Below are positions 6,035-9,228 of a DNA stretch of 9,228 nucleotides, one piece after another. Below the pieces are notes generated by a model that did not search any database, was not told the origin of the DNA, and saw only the letters and a list, made by a program, of their open reading frames with translations. Made by a program: the position numbers and the translations under genes. Source of the stretch: Methanoregula sp. (GTDB lineage Archaea > Halobacteriota > Methanomicrobia > Methanomicrobiales > Methanospirillaceae); the NCBI GenBank assembly GCA_022710665.1, contig JAKLGN010000042.1:1-9228 (forward strand), given 5' to 3'. How positions within the stretch are numbered: the stretch's first letter is position 1; every line of letters starts with the position of its first letter.

Positions 6035-6164
6035 GACATCTGTGCCCGTGCTACGGATCTGTTCTGCGCAAGGAATCCGTAACCTGCTGCTGTTGACGGT
6101 CACAGAAGGGAGCGTTGCGGCAGGTGGCAGCGGGAGGCTAAATTGTCCAGGCAGAGCAATCCCA

Positions 6165-6177
6165 GTTTTTTTATAGA
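6165..6177 (+). promoter_or_regulatory. TATA box of the ferredoxin gene
   Basis: The T7 run continuing into ATAGA forms a good TTTATA-type box centred near 6173. Transcription would begin near 6198, just before the ATG at 6204. The upstream in-frame ATG at 6177 lies inside or against this box and could not be on the message, so 6204 is favoured. Confidence 0.5.
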
Positions 6178-6203
6178 TGGAGTGCCAGAATTCCGTGAGA
6201 ACC

Positions 6204-6434
6204 ATGTACGTGATCATCGGGCGGGACTCCTGTGTCAGTTGTGGGGCATGCTGGAACATCTGCCCGGAGGTCTTCTGCCAGAACCCGTGCGATGAATATT
6301 CAGAGCTGGTGGAAGCGTACCGTTTCTGCGGCAGCCGTGCCGAGGGCGAGGTGCCGGATGAGTTATCATCCTGTGCCCGGGAAGCGGCGTCCCTGTGCCC
6401 GTTGGAGATCATTACGATCAGGGAAGAACCATAG
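6204..6434 (+). CDS. Small single-cluster [4Fe-4S] ferredoxin with a cysteine-bearing insertion
   Basis: This 76-aa protein is a soluble electron carrier. The cluster motif C10-x2-C13-x2-C16-x3-C20-P (CVSCGACWNICP) is at the N-terminus, and C65-P in SLCPLEIITI is at the C-terminus. Cys57 lies eight residues before Cys65. This matches Pyrococcus furiosus ferredoxin, where Cys11, Asp14, Cys17 and Cys56 hold the cluster and Cys21-Cys48 form a disulphide. Here Cys10, 13, 16 and 65 would be ligands (a full four-Cys set), and Cys20 with Cys57 could pair. About ten residues more than in P. furiosus separate the two halves, and this part carries Cys25, Cys29 and Cys42, which are not expected. The start at 6204 is chosen from the TATA box position and a GTGA 5 nt upstream. 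It is alone on its strand, so its redox partner is not indicated. Confidence 0.85.
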   Translation: MYVIIGRDSCVSCGACWNICPEVFCQNPCDEYSELVEAYRFCGSRAEGEVPDELSSCAREAASLCPLEIITIREEP

Positions 6435-6627
6435 GGGTCAATGGAATGCATGATCCCTCTCAATAACATGCTTTGATCGTAAAAGTGTTCCACGCTTCAG
6501 TTTTTCTCTCCATACAGAGCGGGGCAGGAGGGTATGCCGGGGCCGGGGAATGTATCCGCCCCGGGAATGCCCGGACCGGGACGCCAGCGGGCAATGCAAA
6601 CGAAGATCGAACAGGGTATGTTCTATT

Positions 6628-6642
6628 GAAATATAAAAAAAG
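6628..6642 (+). promoter_or_regulatory. Strong TATA-like box without a downstream gene
   Basis: GAAATATAAAAAAAG closely matches the archaeal TATA pattern. A start site about 25 nt downstream would be near 6660. No open frame begins there, which is why a non-coding transcript is considered. Confidence 0.4.
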
Positions 6643-6659
6643 ATCTACAGTGACCATAG

Positions 6660-6729
6660 GATAAACGCTCCCGGGGGCTTTCGCTCACGCACTGTCCCGT
6701 ATTGCGATAATCACGAAAGAAGGTTTTTT
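6660..6729 (+). ncRNA. Candidate short non-coding RNA (about 70 nt)
   Basis: The region begins about 25 nt after a good TATA box and ends in a T6 run (6724-6729). Within it CTTTCG (6678-6683) pairs perfectly with CGAAAG (6714-6719), enclosing an inner CGCA/TGCG pairing (6688-6691 with 6703-6706). The outer stem ends four bases before the T-run. It resembles no RNA family I recognise. It could also be just a terminator with a chance TATA box. Confidence 0.3.
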
Positions 6730-7085
6730 GGGGTCTCCTGATGTACCTGAATATTCCAGCTCTTGGAGAAATTCTCGTCTTATGGTGTCAGGGACCCTCT
6801 GTGGTACGTATGAGGGTGATCCCTTCCCCCCGTATGGGAAGCAGCATGCGGGGGCAAGCCCCCTTCTCCCCGTACACGGCCATGCTCCACGGGACGAGCC
6901 CCGAAGAACATCTATGGCTCCATCGCGCATCAAGAGAATTTTTCATACAAGGATCTCTCCAAGAGCACATATCCCCTGTCGCCCGGCGCCCCCGCTCCCG
7001 GTGGGGGAGGGATGGCGCACGCGGGTTGGTCATGGGGAGAAGAAGAGATTTTTGTACAGAGCCCCAAAAAAACCCTTAGTTTCCG
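6714..7085. repeat. Palindrome-rich block with imperfect terminal inverted repeats, possible MITE-like element
   Basis: The left end (6714-6746) and the inverse complement of the right end (7054-7085) share the order GAAA, AAGG, T6/T7, GGGG, CTC and TGTAC with a few gaps. Inside, GCTCTTGGAGA (6759-6769) is the exact inverse complement of 6956-6966. The adjoining AATTCTC (6770-6776) matches GAGAATT (6934-6940). Two hairpins sit in the middle: GGGGGC/GCCCCC (6850-6863), enclosed by AGCATG/CATGCT, and GCGCC/GGCGC with an inner CTCCC/GGGAG stem (6986-7018). No transposase or clear target duplication was found. The right repeat extends over the hisI stop codon. Confidence 0.35.
7066..7072 (-). terminator. 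T-run terminator of hisI
   Basis: On the minus strand a T7 tract begins 3 nt after the hisI TAA and is followed by GGGG. It is the likely end of the A24 peptidase-hisI transcript. Confidence 0.5.
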
Positions 7086-7444
7086 TTCTTCCCGTACACT
7101 TCCCGGGGATCGAATACTTTTTTACCGATAACAGCGCCATCAAGCGTGCGGTAGAAACAGGAAGTATAGCCGGTGTGGCATGCAGCGCCGGTCTGTTCCA
7201 CTTCATACATGAGACAGTCCTCGTCGCAGTCGGCAAGGATCCGCACAACCTTCTGGAAATGACCGCTTTCCTCGCCCTTCTTCCAGAGTTTCTTCCTGCT
7301 CCTGCTGTAATAATGGGCAAAGCCGGTCATCCGGGTGAGCCGGACTGCTTCCCCGTTCGCATACGCCATCATGAGCACGTCCCGGGTCCGTGCGTCTTGC
7401 ACGATCACGGGTATAAGTCCGTTTACAAAGTTCAGATCAAGCAT
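7076..7444 (-). CDS. hisI: Phosphoribosyl-AMP cyclohydrolase
   Basis: This 122-aa enzyme performs the third step of histidine biosynthesis, opening the adenine ring of phosphoribosyl-AMP. Family signatures are clear: [10 protein letters not shown] (21-30), [18 protein letters not shown] (44-61), the [16 protein letters not shown] metal site (71-86), and [12 protein letters not shown] (88-99). By family knowledge the zinc ligands are Cys73, Cys89 and Cys96, and Asp72, Asp74 and Asp76 bind Mg2+; the 16- and 7-residue cysteine spacings fit. It is the single-function form without a HisE domain. The ATG lies 3 nt after the peptidase stop codon, with only a weak upstream GGGG, so translation probably depends on the upstream gene. 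No other his gene is in the window. A T7 terminator follows. Confidence 0.96.
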   Translation of the reverse strand: MLDLNFVNGLIPVIVQDARTRDVLMMAYANGEAVRLTRMTGFAHYYSRSRKKLWKKGEESGHFQKVVRILADCDEDCLMYEVEQTGAACHTGYTSCFYRTLDGAVIGKKVFDPREVYGKNGN

Positions 7445-7447
7445 ACT

Positions 7448-8635
7448 TTAAACCCCGATAACCCGGGTCATAGCCGCAAACAGGAAATCCCCAAAGACGA
7501 TGGCCGAGATAAACCCGGCCAGGATCGGGATGATGAACGGGACCGCGTAGGAGATCCACACGGTACCGGCCTTCCGGTATATCGCGAGTTCCCGGGCATA
7601 TTTCTCCGGCTGCTCCCGGAGGTCTTTTGTGTACACCCTGTCCCCTCCTGCATACATCCGCGTGATAGCATCCCAGAATCCGATAAATTTCCTGCTGAGC
7701 GTGCCATTCCTTTCCTCAAAGTCTTCCATCACAAACCCCCACTCCTTCTGGATCGCATCTCCCCTGACCGGGAACCCGAAGAACAGGTACATCAGGGGTG
7801 CCCGGTTCCCGCGGGCAAGGTTGACGATGAAGATCCCGAGGGGGGCGAGGAGGTTCAGCAGCAGGGCATTGATCAGGACAGAGAAGGCCAGGAAACCCAG
7901 CGGGGGGTTACCAAGAAGGGGGGTGAACGGGAAAACGGGGACACAGAAGGCGATAAAGATGAGCGCCCATGCATCGGCACCACCGAACAGGTGCATCCTC
8001 CCGAAGATATAAAATACCCCGCAGAACACGGAAGAGAGGAGCAGGAGCAGGGCTGGTTCGCCCCATCCGCCGTTCTCGAAGAGCAGGAGAACGGTGGTAA
8101 TCCCATAAACCAGGATGATCAGGACGAAATACCACCGGCCGATGGTCTCCGGGACACTGACCTCTCTTCTCTTCCTTTTCGGTTTCTCGGTCTCGTCGAA
8201 CCTTCCGGTATATTCCATATATGAAACAAACAGAAAGATACCGGCAAACATCGCGTACCAAGGGACAAGCTGCATGATGATGGACCGGGCGAGGATAAAC
8301 CACGACAGGACCGGAAGGGCCAGGACAAGGGCAAGGTAATACCAGATCGCGTCCTTCCGGTAATATAACGTGAGGCCGTATGAATCGGTCCTGCCGCGGT
8401 TGTCGAGGTAGTCCGCGTAAAGAAAACTGGCAATAAGAGAAAGGTACCCTGCGACAAAGCTCGCATCACCGGTTGTCTGCCAGAGCAGCAGGCAGGTACA
8501 GCAGACCCCCGCCGCGAGCATCGGGAGCCAGTATATGAAGGGTACCCGGCGGTCCCTGATGTCGAGATACGAGGCGCAGACCAGGGTAATTGCAACCGCG
8601 ATCGCTGATATCATCATCGGGTAGAATGGTTCCAT
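7448..8635 (-). CDS. A24-family prepilin/preflagellin aspartic peptidase, long archaeal form
   Basis: This is a polytopic membrane protease, about 395 aa from the chosen start. Such enzymes cut the short signal peptide from type IV pilin-like or archaellin precursors at the membrane. The first catalytic aspartate is Asp25 in SYLDIRDRRVP (22-32); the second is Asp221 in FGGAD (217-221). The C-terminus carries a charged cytosolic part (289-356) and a final hydrophobic segment, VPFIIPILAGFISAIVFGDF (365-384), like the archaeal A24 C-terminal domain (Arc_PepC type). The two aspartates are about 196 residues apart, against about 60 in FlaK and PilD; the extra part holds several membrane spans and a basic loop (KPKRKRR, 151-157). 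The start at 8635 is chosen because upstream residues lack family character; ATG 8650 is an alternative, with AGGG upstream. The frame remains open to 8740. It is followed by hisI after 3 nt. Confidence 0.85.
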   Translation of the reverse strand: MEPFYPMMISAIAVAITLVCASYLDIRDRRVPFIYWLPMLAAGVCCTCLLLWQTTGDASFVAGYLSLIASFLYADYLDNRGRTDSYGLTLYYRKDAIWYYLALVLALPVLSWFILARSIIMQLVPWYAMFAGIFLFVSYMEYTGRFDETEKPKRKRREVSVPETIGRWYFVLIILVYGITTVLLLFENGGWGEPALLLLLSSVFCGVFYIFGRMHLFGGADAWALIFIAFCVPVFPFTPLLGNPPLGFLAFSVLINALLLNLLAPLGIFIVNLARGNRAPLMYLFFGFPVRGDAIQKEWGFVMEDFEERNGTLSRKFIGFWDAITRMYAGGDRVYTKDLREQPEKYARELAIYRKAGTVWISYAVPFIIPILAGFISAIVFGDFLFAAMTRVIGV

Positions 8636-8761
8636 ACTTCCAGTACACATTTTTTTCCCTGAGCACTTATGCATGGCGATGACGCTGCTTTGACGAGCTG
8701 GTAAAAAAACCGTACGATTCACCGGCCGGGACTCTGTCACAAGGACCGGATGGCAAAGGAA

Positions 8762-8778
8762 CCGGCAGATCCTGCCGG
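8762..8778. repeat. 7-bp hairpin in the divergent intergenic region
   Basis: CCGGCAG (8762-8768) and CTGCCGG (8772-8778) form a perfect stem around ATC. It is not followed by a T-run on either strand. It lies between two divergent genes, so it could be a regulatory site. Confidence 0.35.
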
Positions 8779-8860
8779 GGGCTTCTCATAACCAGGATGG
8801 AATGAACCACTCATTATGATAAAACGGTTTCTCCGGCCGGGCGCACACGCGATAATTTCG

Positions 8861-8873
8861 CAAATATATATAT
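8861..8873 (+). promoter_or_regulatory. TATA box of the right-edge gene
   Basis: CAAATATATATAT is an excellent archaeal TATA match. The start site would lie near 8893, giving a leader of about 70 nt before ATG 8965. That leader contains GGAACC (8907-8912) and GGTTCC (8919-8924), which pair around ATGGCC, and a repeated GATCAG near 8926-8939. A second box, GCATATACG (8939-8947), is closer to the gene but less likely given the strong ribosome binding site. Confidence 0.55.
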
Positions 8874-8950
8874 CCGAGGTAGCCAATATTCCAGCAGACA
8901 CCGTGTGGAACCATGGCCGGTTCCCGATCAGACGATCAGCATATACGCTT

Positions 8951-8958
8951 GAGGTGAT
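8951..8958 (+). promoter_or_regulatory. Strong ribosome binding site of the right-edge gene
   Basis: GAGGTGAT is an almost full match to the archaeal anti-Shine-Dalgarno sequence, 6 nt before the ATG. It fixes the start and predicts high expression from a leadered message. Confidence 0.8.
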
Positions 8959-8964
8959 ACATCC

Positions 8965-9228
8965 ATGAAAATTCAGGAACATATAGAGACGCTCCTTGCA
9001 GGCTCAACCCGTCTTGGCACCTTCACTCTGCCGAACCTGATGAAAATTGTCCAGTCCAGGAGCATCGACGGGATTGCAGTCTCGGTGACCAGTGACCGGA
9101 AATTCTATCTTGCTCTCCTTGGAGGTGAATCCGAGGGTGCAATTCTCATCGATGAAAAAGGGACGCTGTATGGCGACAAGGCAGTCATGCTCCTGTCTGG
9201 TGATGAGACGTTCGATCTCTATCCGGTA
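8965..9228 (+). CDS. Hypothetical protein, 3' truncated by the window edge
   Basis: The first 88 residues are present and the frame is open to the edge. The sequence starts MKIQEHIETLLAGSTRLGTF. An N-terminal helix is followed by FTLPNLMKIVQSRSIDGIAV (20-39), a strand-rich part with FYLALLGGESEGAILIDEKG (49-68), and LYGDKAVMLLSGDETFDLYPV. The pattern of a short helix, then 'effect on use of a product' beta strands with a Gly-Asp turn resembles DUF4388-type small regulatory domains in outline only. This is a weak inference, and the product is not recognised. No signal peptide or membrane span is seen, so a cytosolic protein is likely. A strong TATA box and ribosome binding site suggest it is well expressed. 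Confidence 0.75.
   Translation, partial: MKIQEHIETLLAGSTRLGTFTLPNLMKIVQSRSIDGIAVSVTSDRKFYLALLGGESEGAILIDEKGTLYGDKAVMLLSGDETFDLYPV

Larger units (their letters stand above)
5838..6203. other. Intergenic region upstream of the ferredoxin gene
   Basis: No gene is supported in these 366 nt. A Cys/Arg-rich frame (5815-6096) and antisense frames look like chance. A strong hairpin with stem CCGGGGG/CCCCCGG and loop TAAT is at 6017-6034, with no T-run after it. The ferredoxin TATA box lies at the right end. Confidence 0.5.
6435..7075. other. Long non-coding region between the ferredoxin gene and hisI
   Basis: No gene is supported in these 641 nt; open frames on both strands are Pro/Gly/Arg-rich. 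The first part holds a T5 run near 6500 and a CCGGGG/CCCCGG hairpin (6543-6564). Then comes a TATA-like box (6628-6642) with a possible short transcript ending at a T6 run (6724-6729). A palindrome-rich block with imperfect inverted repeats at its ends follows, up to the hisI terminator. Confidence 0.55.
8636..8964. other. Divergent intergenic region between the A24 peptidase and the right-edge gene
   Basis: No gene is supported here beyond possible extra N-terminal codons of the peptidase (to 8740). It contains an A7 tract (8703-8709) and a hairpin CCGGCAG/CTGCCGG with a 3-nt loop (8762-8778). CCGGCCGGG occurs twice (near 8722 and 8834). A good TATA box for the plus-strand gene lies at 8861-8873, with a GGAACC/GGTTCC dyad (8907-8924) in its leader. 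Confidence 0.5.

Noticed and set aside
5815..6096. 93-codon Cys/Arg-rich plus-strand frame
   Set aside because: It begins inside the 92-aa gene, lacks a ribosome binding site, and its cysteines do not follow a metal-binding pattern.
5879..6493. 204-codon minus-strand open frame
   Set aside because: It covers the antisense of the ferredoxin gene and its promoter; the product is Ser/Pro/Arg-rich.
6473..6664. 63-codon frame between the ferredoxin and the orphan TATA box
   Set aside because: It has a non-ATG start without a ribosome binding site, and its end runs through the TATA-like box at 6628-6642.
6728..8224. 498-codon plus-strand open frame
   Set aside because: It lies antisense to hisI and most of the A24 peptidase, both recognisable proteins. 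Its product is rich in Pro, Arg, His, Asp and Glu, with no domain, as expected from the complement of GC-rich membrane-protein codons.
3118..8926. Shared word CCGGTTCCCG at 3118 and 8917 as a common operator
   Set aside because: The half-site order is opposite in the two dyads, and GGAACCGG-type words also occur inside coding genes, so chance in GC-rich DNA explains the match.
1..9228. CRISPR array, tRNA, rRNA or transposase gene
   Set aside because: No regularly spaced direct repeats, cloverleaf-like sequence, rRNA motif or transposase-like frame was found by reading both strands.

Overview
The window looks like chromosomal DNA from a methanogenic archaeon, most likely of the order Methanomicrobiales (Methanoregula-like). 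This is inferred from the gene content: a stand-alone HisI, an archaeal-type A24 prepilin/preflagellin peptidase, PEGA- and PKD-domain surface proteins, and an archaeal PspA/HtpX module. It is also inferred from TATA-like boxes about 25 nt from starts or leaders, T-run terminators and GGAGGTGA-type ribosome binding sites. No tRNA, rRNA, CRISPR array or transposase gene was seen.

Layout. At 2-73 is the last stretch of a membrane protein whose tail resembles CorA metal transporters. After a 390-nt gap comes a compact envelope-stress block: htpX and pspAB on the plus strand (465-1945), facing pspA and pspAA on the minus strand (2973-2000). The two pairs converge with only 54 nt between them. Both pairs are tightly coupled: a one-base stop/start overlap for htpX-pspAB and an ATGA overlap for pspA-pspAA. 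A 592-nt non-coding region rich in dyads lies upstream of pspA.

From 3566 to 5312, two exported, membrane-anchored surface proteins follow on the plus strand: one with two PEGA domains, one with two PKD-like domains. Each is followed by a T-run. Next come an unrecognised 92-aa gene (5559-5837) and a small single-cluster ferredoxin (6204-6434) with a cysteine-bearing insertion. The stretch 6435-7075 has no convincing gene. It holds a possible short transcript with its own TATA box and T-run, and a palindrome-rich block of about 340 nt whose ends are imperfect inverted repeats.

On the minus strand, an unusually long A24 peptidase gene (8635-7448) is followed after 3 nt by hisI (7444-7076), so the two probably share a transcript. 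The right edge cuts a plus-strand gene (8965 onward) with a strong ribosome binding site; its product is not firmly recognised.

How the genes work together. HtpX (membrane zinc protease), PspA (ESCRT-III-like membrane-repair protein), PspAA and PspAB form a known set linked to membrane stress. The A24 peptidase would process type IV pilin-like or archaellin precursors, and the PEGA and PKD proteins would sit on the cell surface. HisI belongs to histidine biosynthesis and has no obvious functional link to the peptidase. The most notable points are the compact convergent Psp module with a dyad upstream of pspA, the roughly 196-residue separation of the two catalytic aspartates in the A24 peptidase, the cysteine-rich ferredoxin insertion, and the structured intergenic block downstream of hisI.
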